Positions 43,245 through 50,585 of a stretch of 53,267 nt of DNA are shown here, in pieces. The stretch is from Bacteroidales bacterium. GTDB taxonomy: Bacteria > Bacteroidota > Bacteroidia > Bacteroidales > VadinHA17. The DNA lies in NCBI GenBank assembly GCA_012514255.1, contig JAAZAP010000296.1, positions 1-53,267 of the forward strand, in the 5' to 3' direction. Each line of letters begins with the position of its first letter. Position 1 is the first letter of the stretch. The notes under the pieces are model-generated. The model saw only the letters and a list, made by a program, of their open reading frames with translations. It did no database searches and was not told where the DNA came from. A program made the translations under genes and the position numbers.

Positions 43245-44273
43245 TCAGTCGTTAATTGTAAGCGCAAGCCCTACTTCGAAAGGATATAGTTCCGGACCCC
43301 GGTTATCCTCGAACATCGGTGAGAGATAGAAGGTGCCGTACACATGGACCATCTCATATCCCGCCCTGGCGGTAACACCGTACCTCAGCACATTGAGGTT
43401 GAAGTCGTCATGGTTTTTATCCTTTTGCTTGCCGTCATCGTAATAGACTACCTTGGTATGCGAACCCAGCTTGACAGCTCCGATCACTCCTGCACCCAGG
43501 TTGATGGTTCCGCCGTGGTTCACGGGAATCTGCAGCTCAAGCAACACCGGGATGAAACCGTAAACTGTTGCCAGCTTGCTCTTTTCAAAGCGTATCGGCT
43601 CGGCGGGATAGACCGGGGCAATCATACCATCGTCATCAACACCGAGCGTCACATTGCCGTCAAACCTGTAGCTGTTGAAGTTGACACCCAGGGCGGTGAC
43701 CAGTCCGAAATGGCGCGTAAATCCCAGGCTTACAGGAGGGGATACTATATTGAAGTTTGTCGATTTGGCTGTGTTTAGGTCAAGGTAATTCTCCAGGGGT
43801 GTCTCATTCTGCATCCATCTTCCCGTTGAGTAGCCGTTGAATCCAAACTCGAGTCCGCCAAGATGTCCGTCAAAGCTTCTGCGGGTTTGGCCGGTATGTC
43901 TCACTCCTTCATAGTCTTCCTCTTCCTCCCAGGTGATCGAGGTATCATTATCATCATCCAGTATTTTAATGGCCTTTTTGCCGATCCTGATGACGGTTTC
44001 GTCACCGGTATCCTCAATGGTCACAATCTCTCCGATCCTGACCCGTGAAGTGTCGCCGGCATCCTCGCTGACCACCACTGCAATTTCTTCTTCCTCTGCC
44101 ATGATAACGGCCAGTGTGTCTTCCGCGGCTGCAACAATGGTGTCCGGTGGCGTTCTCTTTTCTGTCTGTTGCTCAAGCTCTTCCAGCTCCTTCAGTTTTT
44201 CTTCCTTCTCCTGTGCCACGGCGGGAACGAGAAAAGCAACCATGAGCGCTGATAAAATCAATATTCTTTTCAT
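43245..44273 (-). CDS. Outer-membrane beta-barrel protein with acidic linker
   Basis: The 342-residue protein has a signal peptide (about 1-20, ending PAVAQ). A strongly acidic, Glu- and Asp-rich segment follows (about 22-125, including EELEELEQQ and LDDDNDTSITWEEEED), then a barrel-like domain with alternating strands (SLGFTRHFGLVTALGVNFNSY, TVYGFIPVLLELQIPV, YEMVHVYGTFYLSPMF). This matches the loose Bacteroidota outer-membrane beta-barrel families; I cannot name a specific one. It is the last gene after the ECF sigma factor and its partner, so it may be expressed under that sigma factor. Its terminator is at 43184-43221. Confidence 0.75.
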   Translation of the reverse strand: MKRILILSALMVAFLVPAVAQEKEEKLKELEELEQQTEKRTPPDTIVAAAEDTLAVIMAEEEEIAVVVSEDAGDTSRVRIGEIVTIEDTGDETVIRIGKKAIKILDDDNDTSITWEEEEDYEGVRHTGQTRRSFDGHLGGLEFGFNGYSTGRWMQNETPLENYLDLNTAKSTNFNIVSPPVSLGFTRHFGLVTALGVNFNSYRFDGNVTLGVDDDGMIAPVYPAEPIRFEKSKLATVYGFIPVLLELQIPVNHGGTINLGAGVIGAVKLGSHTKVVYYDDGKQKDKNHDDFNLNVLRYGVTARAGYEMVHVYGTFYLSPMFEDNRGPELYPFEVGLALTIND

Positions 44274-44331
44274 GGATAAGAGTTATTTGTTGTTTAATGA
44301 TGGGACGGTTAATCCTGCCGGAAAGTTACAA

Positions 44332-45333
44332 TCAGGGAGTAATTTTGTTCATGGGTTTCGTAAAAGAGAGCAGGGATGAACTGAAGTTGACGGCCACCGG
44401 ATCGCCTGCTTTGTTGCTGACCTTTTCCAGTTCCATCTCCCATCCCAGCAGGTTATTGATGCCGCTGACACAGCTGCTGGCGATGGCATATCCGTCTATC
44501 TCTTTTTCTTTCCCGGTCACGGCGCTGGCTATCATGGTGATGCCTCTGAGCATCCAGTTCTTTTCCTGTGGCAGGGTGTATACTGGTGTAATATCAGTCA
44601 ATCTGACCGGAGCCATCTGATTGCTCTGTACCGGCAAGAGAGAGGAGAGAGCCGCCTCCTGATATACCAGGGCCAGATGTATCGCACGGGCCGCCTCGTC
44701 CCGCCTGTTATCTGCCGCGGGGCGATTCCCGTCAGCGCCGGCCCTGCCTTCCGCTGTAATGATGGGGTGGGATGCAGGTATCTCTGCAGCGTCGGGTCTG
44801 CTGTCCGTTACCATTATGGGGTGGGATGGCTGTATCTCTGCAGCGTCGGGTCTGTTGTCCGTTACCACTATGGGGTGGGATGCCTGAATCTCTGCAACAG
44901 CCATGGCTTCGGGGCTGGTGGCAACACCGGATGATTCCTTGCTGTGCAGCCTGCCTGATGCCGGTCCTGCGATGATCAGCGCCAGCATTGCCGCGGCTGC
45001 CATCAAAGCCGGCATGATGGTCCGTCGGAATGATACCCTGCCGGGTTCAGGCCTGAGGCATGACCGCATTCCGGGCCAGGGTTCACTGCCTGCAACGAGA
45101 CGGAGGCGGTGGAAGCTCTCCGCACGTAGCCTTCTTCGGTTATCGGCTGTTATGACTGATTCCAGCTCGGTCAACGCCTCGCCCTCAAGGGCATCGTCTG
45201 CCCATGCTGCCGACAGGAGATCAAACTGTTCATCGGTCAGCTCTTCCGGCCCGCGGAACAACCTGCTACCCGATGGCAGCCTGCCATCAGAGGGCGTCAG
45301 CCGGGGGAAATCCATATCTTCTGTTACTGCCAT
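44332..45333 (-). CDS. Probable membrane anti-sigma-type protein with 18-residue tandem repeat
   Basis: The 333-residue protein has a cytoplasmic N-terminal helical part (about 30-100, containing LTDEQFDLLSAAWADDALEGE), one TM segment (about 105-123) and an extracytoplasmic region. Residues 147-200 form three consecutive 18-residue repeats of AEIQASHPIVVTDNRPDA type. Its start overlaps the end of the ECF sigma gene by 10 bp, the usual arrangement for an anti-sigma factor. No zinc-binding HxxxCxxC motif is visible, so it is not a standard ZAS-domain anti-sigma. Function as anti-sigma is inferred from context. Confidence 0.7.
   Translation of the reverse strand: MAVTEDMDFPRLTPSDGRLPSGSRLFRGPEELTDEQFDLLSAAWADDALEGEALTELESVITADNRRRLRAESFHRLRLVAGSEPWPGMRSCLRPEPGRVSFRRTIMPALMAAAAMLALIIAGPASGRLHSKESSGVATSPEAMAVAEIQASHPIVVTDNRPDAAEIQPSHPIMVTDSRPDAAEIPASHPIITAEGRAGADGNRPAADNRRDEAARAIHLALVYQEAALSSLLPVQSNQMAPVRLTDITPVYTLPQEKNWMLRGITMIASAVTGKEKEIDGYAIASSCVSGINNLLGWEMELEKVSNKAGDPVAVNFSSSLLSFTKPMNKITP
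44765..44902. repeat. 54-bp tandem repeat inside the anti-sigma-type gene
   Basis: Units begin at 44765, 44819 and 44873, each opening GGGTGGGATG and continuing through TCTCTGCA. The first two are nearly identical over 54 bp; the third is partial. They encode the 18-residue repeats. Copy number could vary by slippage. Confidence 0.8.
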
Positions 45334-45809
45334 ACCGATGTCTTTACAAGATAGTTCCTGAGAGCCACACGTCCCCTGAAGATGTATGTTTTGACCTGTG
45401 CCTCCGATAATCCGGTTATTTCACCTATCTCCCTGTAGTTGTATCCTTCATAGTCGCGCAACAGGATGACCGACCTCTGTACAGCAGGCAGCTTTTCCAG
45501 TGCGCGGTGCAGAACCTCGTTCAGGTCGCTGCTGTTCTCATCCGCATAGAGTGAGCTGTCATCATAATACTCAATGCCTATAATCCTTGAATCTTTCCTG
45601 ATGACGTCTATCATCCTGTTGTAAGCCGTGGAGAAGAGCCATGATTTTACTGCGCCGTACTCTATTTCAGTAACACATAGCCACAGTTTCTCGTAAGTAT
45701 CCTGTACGATATCGTCAGCCCTGTGGCTGTCCTTGATGCTATGGAGGATGAACCGATAGACGTGGTCTCCGAACTCCCTTACAGCGTTATTGTACTCCTT
45801 TACGGTCAT
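45324..45809 (-). CDS. ECF RNA polymerase sigma factor
   Basis: The protein of 161 residues has region 2 (about 15-85, with DIVQDTYEKLW) and region 4 (about 105-155, with LLRDYEGYNYREIGEITGLSEAQVKTYIFRGR). I chose ATG 45809 over a TTG nine bases upstream. Its stop overlaps the start of the membrane protein by 10 bp, and the outer-membrane barrel gene lies next. No promoter could be assigned in the 45819-45969 gap. Confidence 0.92.
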   Translation of the reverse strand: MTVKEYNNAVREFGDHVYRFILHSIKDSHRADDIVQDTYEKLWLCVTEIEYGAVKSWLFSTAYNRMIDVIRKDSRIIGIEYYDDSSLYADENSSDLNEVLHRALEKLPAVQRSVILLRDYEGYNYREIGEITGLSEAQVKTYIFRGRVALRNYLVKTSVWQ

Positions 45810-45969
45810 TATGGTCAATGCACTGACACTGTAAAGACGGCCTGAACACCCGTAATGTTACAGATACATACATAAAAAAACTGGTAACGACAGGTGTGAT
45901 GCCCGTCGCTACATTGATGTATGCACAAAATCCCGATGATATGCAGGCAGAGATCTGCCTGTGATACAG

Positions 45970-47556
45970 TTATTTGGGCTGGTAAACCCTGATCCAGTCA
46001 ATCTCCATTGAGGAGATGCCACCGATTGGCTTGTCGACGCCGCCGGCAAGGTTAATGTACATCTCTTCCTGTGGCACGCCCGTTGTCTGGCGCGTCACCT
46101 CCACACCGTTGATCTTCCAGACAAGGGCATTTGGTGTCCATTCAAGAGTGTAGATATAGAAATCAGAGAGATATCTTGATCCGAGGCTCTTCTTAAGATG
46201 ACTGCCCGGTGAGGTGAAGAGGTCAAACCAGACCTTTCCGCCGCCCGACCTGCATACGTCTACATGAGGTGTTATGCGGTCACCGATCAGCCAGAAAGCA
46301 TTGCGGACATTATGGTCAGCGAGCTTGATCTTGGCAGTGAAGGTGCCATACTTCTGCCTGAAGGAAGCGCCGGTATTGATTATCCCGGAAGTAAAACTGA
46401 AATCCTTGTTGTAAAAGCCTTTTGCCGGATCCCACACCTTGCCGTTTATCTTCTGGGGTCTGGTGATGATTCGCAGGACGCTGTGACGCACTTCAAAATT
46501 GTCCGCAGGGGTGTAACAGTGAAGGTCGGTGGCAATACTGTAGCTGTCGTGAAGCAGCTTATCACCCCAGTAGTATTTGTTGAGCCATTTGCTGCTGTCG
46601 GGCGCATTGCCGTCGAATTCATCACTGAAGGTCAACTCCCTGTTCTTTAGTATGTCAAACTTGTTTGAATCCTTCACGCTGAAATACCATTTGATGTCAG
46701 GTGAATTCTTCAGGGCTTCATACTCCTTCATCTCCCTGAACATCTCGGTCTTTTCAAAACGACGCTTGTCAAGCAGGTATTCCTTCCGCTCATTGAATTC
46801 CTTCGTCTTCAGGTACTCCTGGAGCTCGTAATACCTCTTCAGGCGGACGGAATCCCTGACCTGCACCCAGTTGTGATAATCCTTTGACTCGCGGAACCTG
46901 TAGTAGCTGACAATATCCGATGCTCCTTTCCTGGTCTTTAGTTCCTGCAGTTTCTGATATTCGGGAGTGTCTTTAAACCTAATCGGCTTCATATTCTTCT
47001 TCAGCAGGAATGCCGAAGAGGTCACCAGGGTCTGCAATTCGGAGAACCTCTTCACCTTTTCGGGATTAAGATTCTTCTTTACCTCCCTGTCGCCCTTCAG
47101 TTTCCTGAACTCCAGCCACTTGCCATACTCTTCAGTATCCTTGAAGGTGATTGGCTTCATTTTTTCCTTTTGTTTGAATTCAGGCGACTGAACAAAGAGC
47201 TGAAGGTCCTCAATCTCCTTTATCCTGGCTGATCCGTCAAGCGACTGAAAATTCTTCAGAAGGGCGCTGCCTTCGGTCTTGAAATATGATACAATGTCTT
47301 TTGCCTTCTGCAGGCCAAGGAATTCCGTTTCCCTTGCGTGTTCCTCCGAGCCCTTGTATGAGAGTGATTCTATCTCCTTTCTCTTCTGTTGGAATCCGGC
47401 AGAGTTGACGCTTTCGTGAAGGCGGTTATATTTTGCCAGTGCTTCCGAGCCGGCAAAAGCAATCATCTTTTCATACTCGGCAATCAGAGCCTTCTCTTCC
47501 TGTTCGATCTTGGAGGTTGAGGGGATCATCCCCAGCATCAGCTTTAAAGTTGACAT
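45970..47556 (-). CDS. GH16-fold pseudoenzyme with four N-terminal repeats, no signal peptide
   Basis: The 528-residue protein has two parts. Residues about 43-300 contain four diverged repeats of about 60-65 residues, each with a Leu/Glu-rich helix, a Pro-Ile/Phe-Lys-Asp turn (PITFKDTEEY, PIRFKDTPEY) and a Tyr-rich end; charge and helix content are high. Residues about 308-528 are a GH16 (beta-jelly-roll) domain: LTFSDEFDG, YGTFTAKIKLADHNVRNAFWLIG, LEWTPNALVWKINGVEV and the end MEIDWIRVYQPK. The GH16 catalytic motif ExDxxE reads HVDVCR (residues 431-436), so nucleophile and acid/base Glu are both lost and only the Asp remains. There is no signal peptide. Function unknown; it may bind glycans or act as a scaffold. 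Confidence 0.8.
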   Translation of the reverse strand: MSTLKLMLGMIPSTSKIEQEEKALIAEYEKMIAFAGSEALAKYNRLHESVNSAGFQQKRKEIESLSYKGSEEHARETEFLGLQKAKDIVSYFKTEGSALLKNFQSLDGSARIKEIEDLQLFVQSPEFKQKEKMKPITFKDTEEYGKWLEFRKLKGDREVKKNLNPEKVKRFSELQTLVTSSAFLLKKNMKPIRFKDTPEYQKLQELKTRKGASDIVSYYRFRESKDYHNWVQVRDSVRLKRYYELQEYLKTKEFNERKEYLLDKRRFEKTEMFREMKEYEALKNSPDIKWYFSVKDSNKFDILKNRELTFSDEFDGNAPDSSKWLNKYYWGDKLLHDSYSIATDLHCYTPADNFEVRHSVLRIITRPQKINGKVWDPAKGFYNKDFSFTSGIINTGASFRQKYGTFTAKIKLADHNVRNAFWLIGDRITPHVDVCRSGGGKVWFDLFTSPGSHLKKSLGSRYLSDFYIYTLEWTPNALVWKINGVEVTRQTTGVPQEEMYINLAGGVDKPIGGISSMEIDWIRVYQPK

Positions 47557-47705
47557 TGCAGGTTACTTTTTGGTATGGTACGGTTAAAGTTAAAAATCTT
47601 TCAAACAATATAAACGGCATCGGCCAATTATTTGTTACTTAGGCAATAACAAACAAATCGGACCGATTTTTGGCAATTAGTTTATTTTCAACAGAATAAA
47701 AACGG

Positions 47706-48683
47706 ATGAAAAAGCTCATTATTGTTACCCTGATGATAATGGTGGCCTCCTGCGCTGCGGTTAAACAAACAACTGCACCGGGGGAGGGCCGTTCTTCCCC
47801 GACCGTCAGTGACCCAAAGGGTGTAGCTGCCGGAGATCCGTCATCACCTGTGGCATCAGAAGGCCAGGACCACCTGATTCTGGCAACCCTCTGGTTTCAG
47901 AAATCAGCTGAGATGCGGGCCCTCTTCTACCAGTGCTTCCGGAATGCTGAGACTGCTCTGAAGGAGAACCTTGAACTGCAGAGGCAGGCATCAGCTGCTC
48001 CGGAGCCTCACACGCCGGAATCGCCGACTGTTTCAGTGCTGTCATCAGGAGAAACGGGGGGAACCACATCAGACTCCTCCGCCCCGGGAGACTCCGGTCC
48101 GGAATCTCATAAAAAGCCTGCCGTAGTACTTGATATCGATGAGACTTTGCTTGACAACTCTCCCTTCCAGGGATGGCAGGTGCATGAAAAGAAATCCTTC
48201 AACAATGACGACTGGTTCCGGTGGGTGGAGCTTGCCCGTGCCAGGCCGTTGCCCGGTGCGGTGGAATTCACCCGGTACGCCGATTCACTGGGAGTGGAGG
48301 TGTTCTATGTCTCAAACAGAACAGTGCAGGAGATGGGGCCGACAATTAAAAATATGGCGGCCTGGGGATTTGTCAATGCCGACAGCACACATATGCTACT
48401 GAAGGAGACAACCTCGTCAAAGGTGGAGAGACGGGCGCTGGTTGAAAAGGATTACGAAATACTTCTGCTGATAGGGGACAACCTCGCTGACCTCAGCGGT
48501 GTATATGAAAAACGGGGTCCGGACTACGGTTTTGAGACTGTTGATTCTGACCGGAGGCTATTCGGCACAAAATACATTGTGCTTCCCAATCCCATGTACG
48601 GCAACTGGCTTAACGACCTTCTCCGGTCGGCCCCCGGCAGCACAGAGCGGGAGAAGCTTCTGCAAATGCTCGACAGCTTCTGA
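47706..48683 (+). CDS. Class C acid phosphatase / 5'-nucleotidase lipoprotein e(P4) type
   Basis: The 325-residue protein starts with a lipoprotein signal (MKKLIIVTLMIMVASC, lipobox VASC). The HAD phosphatase motifs are intact: DIDETLLDNS with catalytic Asps near residue 143, VFYVSNRTVQE near 200, a conserved Lys near 242 (KVERRALVEKDY) and IGDNLADLSG near 258. Class C acid phosphatases release phosphate from nucleotides at the outer membrane, e.g. to import nicotinamide riboside in Haemophilus. Low-complexity Pro/Ser/Gly inserts (about 22-55 and 100-135) lie on each side of the first helices. It stands divergent from the GH16-fold gene. Confidence 0.9.
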   Translation: MKKLIIVTLMIMVASCAAVKQTTAPGEGRSSPTVSDPKGVAAGDPSSPVASEGQDHLILATLWFQKSAEMRALFYQCFRNAETALKENLELQRQASAAPEPHTPESPTVSVLSSGETGGTTSDSSAPGDSGPESHKKPAVVLDIDETLLDNSPFQGWQVHEKKSFNNDDWFRWVELARARPLPGAVEFTRYADSLGVEVFYVSNRTVQEMGPTIKNMAAWGFVNADSTHMLLKETTSSKVERRALVEKDYEILLLIGDNLADLSGVYEKRGPDYGFETVDSDRRLFGTKYIVLPNPMYGNWLNDLLRSAPGSTEREKLLQMLDSF

Positions 48684-48732
48684 TACCAGCCCTTGACTGA
48701 ACAGGCTCTCAACCTCTTTAAATCGGAACAGT

Positions 48733-48796
48733 GTTGTATAAAAACAACAAAAATACATTTATAAAGTTGTAATAAAACAACAAAAGATGTATTTTT
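48733..48796. repeat. Inverted and direct repeats upstream of the AAA ATPase gene
   Basis: Two inverted repeats GTTGT-N6-ACAAC begin at 48733 and 48766, 33 bp apart. The second is nested in a perfect 10-bp inverted repeat AAAAATACAT (48749-48758) / ATGTATTTTT (48787-48796). A TAAATTTA resembling a -7 element follows at 48801. This is operator-like, in AT-rich DNA. Confidence 0.55.
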
Positions 48797-48818
48797 ATGT
48801 TAAATTTATAGAACAATA

Positions 48819-50012
48819 ATGGAATCAATTCTTGAATTGTCCGAATCAAGGGTGAGCAATCTTTCTGCAAACCGGTCGAGATATCTGATGCGCCGGGTAC
48901 CTTTGGATCAGAGACTTGTATTAATCCGTGGCTCGAGAGGCACCGGAAAGACAACGTTGTTGCTTCAAATTCTGAGGTCTCTTGACCTTCCCTCTTCCAA
49001 AGCTGCGTTTATAAGTCTGGATGACATGATTTTCAATCGTCATCCTGCGGAGGATTTTGCTGATTGGTTCGTAAAAAGAGGAGGAGAATACCTTTTCATT
49101 GATGAAGTGCACAGAAATCCTCTATGGTCTGTAATTATCAAATCACTTTACGACCGTTATCCCGATCTGAAAATGGTTATTTCCGGGTCTTCCGCGCTGC
49201 AGATGGAGAGGGGAGAAGCTGATCTCAGCAGGCGGATGCTTACATTGAATCTGAATGAGCTATCCCTCAGGGAATTCATTTCGATGAAATATAATATTGT
49301 TTTTCCGGCCATTTCAATGGAAGAATTATTGACAGGTCACGAGCAACAGGCCAGGGAAATATTATCACAGGTAAAACCCCTGATGCTTTTTGATGAGTAC
49401 CTGAAATACGGAGCATACCCCTATTTTCTGGAAGGGATCCGATATTACCATGAACGCCTGGCAAATACGGTCAATGCCATTCTCGACACCGATTTGCCGG
49501 CAGTGTCAGGTATTACATATGGTACGATTCTTAAGATCAGAAAACTGCTGTCGGTTCTTGCAGAAGCAGTTCCGTTTACTCCAAATATAAATGAACTCAG
49601 TGGCAGGGTAGGAATATCACGTGATCTTCTGTACAGGTATCTTCACCTCCTCGAGCAGGCTGGGCTGATTTACCAGTTGAGGAGAGATTCAAGAGGCATC
49701 AGCATGATGTCGAAACCGGAGAAAATATACCTGCATAATACCAATCTTTCGCAGGCGCTTACTCTTCATATCCCTGATAAAGGATCTGAGCGCGAAACCT
49801 TTTTCTTAAACCAGGTCTCTGCCATGTATAAAGTGAATTACCCGGACAGGGGGGATTTTGTTGTGGAAGGCAGGTACACCATTGAGGTTGGGGGCAGGAA
49901 TAAAACCGGCAGGCAAATAGCGGAAGCTGAAAACGCTTTCATCGTGAAGGATGATATTGAATATGGTTCAGATAATACAATTCCCCTCTGGCTCTTTGGA
50001 TTTTTATATTAA
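48819..50012 (+). CDS. AAA family ATPase (AAA_14 with DUF4143-like C terminus)
   Basis: The 397-residue ATPase has Walker A RGSRGTGKTTLLLQ near residue 34 and Walker B YLFIDEVHR near 90. A winged-helix-like part (about 255-300, including GRVGISRDLLYRYLHLLEQAG) is followed by a C-terminal nuclease-like fold (residues about 320-397) with the segment EVGGRNKTGRQI. This matches the AAA_14/DUF4143 group, common as mobile or accessory genes of unknown function. It has no operon partner. Its AT-rich promoter region with inverted repeats suggests separate regulation. Confidence 0.85.
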   Translation: MESILELSESRVSNLSANRSRYLMRRVPLDQRLVLIRGSRGTGKTTLLLQILRSLDLPSSKAAFISLDDMIFNRHPAEDFADWFVKRGGEYLFIDEVHRNPLWSVIIKSLYDRYPDLKMVISGSSALQMERGEADLSRRMLTLNLNELSLREFISMKYNIVFPAISMEELLTGHEQQAREILSQVKPLMLFDEYLKYGAYPYFLEGIRYYHERLANTVNAILDTDLPAVSGITYGTILKIRKLLSVLAEAVPFTPNINELSGRVGISRDLLYRYLHLLEQAGLIYQLRRDSRGISMMSKPEKIYLHNTNLSQALTLHIPDKGSERETFFLNQVSAMYKVNYPDRGDFVVEGRYTIEVGGRNKTGRQIAEAENAFIVKDDIEYGSDNTIPLWLFGFLY

Positions 50013-50073
50013 TTCCCCTGATCGTAAGCGATTCTATTCTCTTAAGTAATTATAAATTACCCCTTTACTTTAG

Positions 50074-50131
50074 CGACTATAAATATAGACGAAAAATGTT
50101 TAAAAAACTTGTGCGTCTATAAATATAGTCG
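50074..50131. promoter_or_regulatory. Double BlaI-type operator
   Basis: Two near-palindromes, CGACTATAAATATAGACG (50074-50091) and CGTCTATAAATATAGTCG (50114-50131), are 40 bp apart and are close to reverse complements of each other. The second fills the spacer between the -33 and -7 elements. They precede the BlaI-like gene, so they are very likely its binding sites. Confidence 0.75.
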
Positions 50132-50139
50132 TATATTTG
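50109..50139 (+). promoter_or_regulatory. Promoter of the blaI-blaR-like operon
   Basis: TTG at 50109-50111, a 20-bp spacer and TATATTTG at 50132-50139 fit the Bacteroidota consensus TTG-N19-21-TAnnTTTG exactly. Transcription would start near 50146, about 60 bp before the BlaI-like ATG. Operator 2 occupies the spacer, so repressor binding would block the polymerase. Confidence 0.8.
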
Positions 50140-50207
50140 TGGTGAAGGATTGATTGATATGAAATGTCCGGTAACGGGCCTAAGTATGGTATTTTAATTA
50201 ACTGATT

Positions 50208-50582
50208 ATGCAACTGACGAAGGCTGAAGAACAGATAATGCAGATTCTATGGGATCTGGAGGAGGGAGTGGTAAAGGATATAAGGGAAAAATTTGACGAT
50301 CCGAAGCCAGCACGGAATACCATCTCAACGGTGCTGAAGGTGCTTGAAAAGAAGGGTTATGTTGATCACCGGGCCTATGCAAATGTATTCCTCTATTTTC
50401 CCCTGGTTTCAAAACGGGAGTACTCAAAGCACCAGTTGTTCGGGCTGCTGGAGGGATACTTCGATAATTCATTCCCTGCAATGACCTCGTTTTTTGCGAG
50501 GGAGAAGAATCTGTCGTTGAAGGATCTCGACAGGATACTTAAGGAAGCCCGTGATGAGCTCAATGAAGACCAACAGGAATAA
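50208..50582 (+). CDS. BlaI/MecI-family transcriptional repressor
   Basis: The 124-residue winged-helix repressor has the family N-terminal DNA-binding domain (LTKAEEQIMQILWDLEEGVVKDI and ARNTISTVLKVLEKKGYV, with the recognition helix near residue 40) and a C-terminal helical dimerisation region (about 80-124). BlaI/MecI proteins repress their own operon until the partner BlaR1 signals their cleavage. The BlaR1-like gene follows after 3 bp. Two operators lie upstream. No beta-lactamase gene is nearby, so its target may be other than resistance. Confidence 0.93.
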   Translation: MQLTKAEEQIMQILWDLEEGVVKDIREKFDDPKPARNTISTVLKVLEKKGYVDHRAYANVFLYFPLVSKREYSKHQLFGLLEGYFDNSFPAMTSFFAREKNLSLKDLDRILKEARDELNEDQQE

Positions 50583-50585
50583 AAT

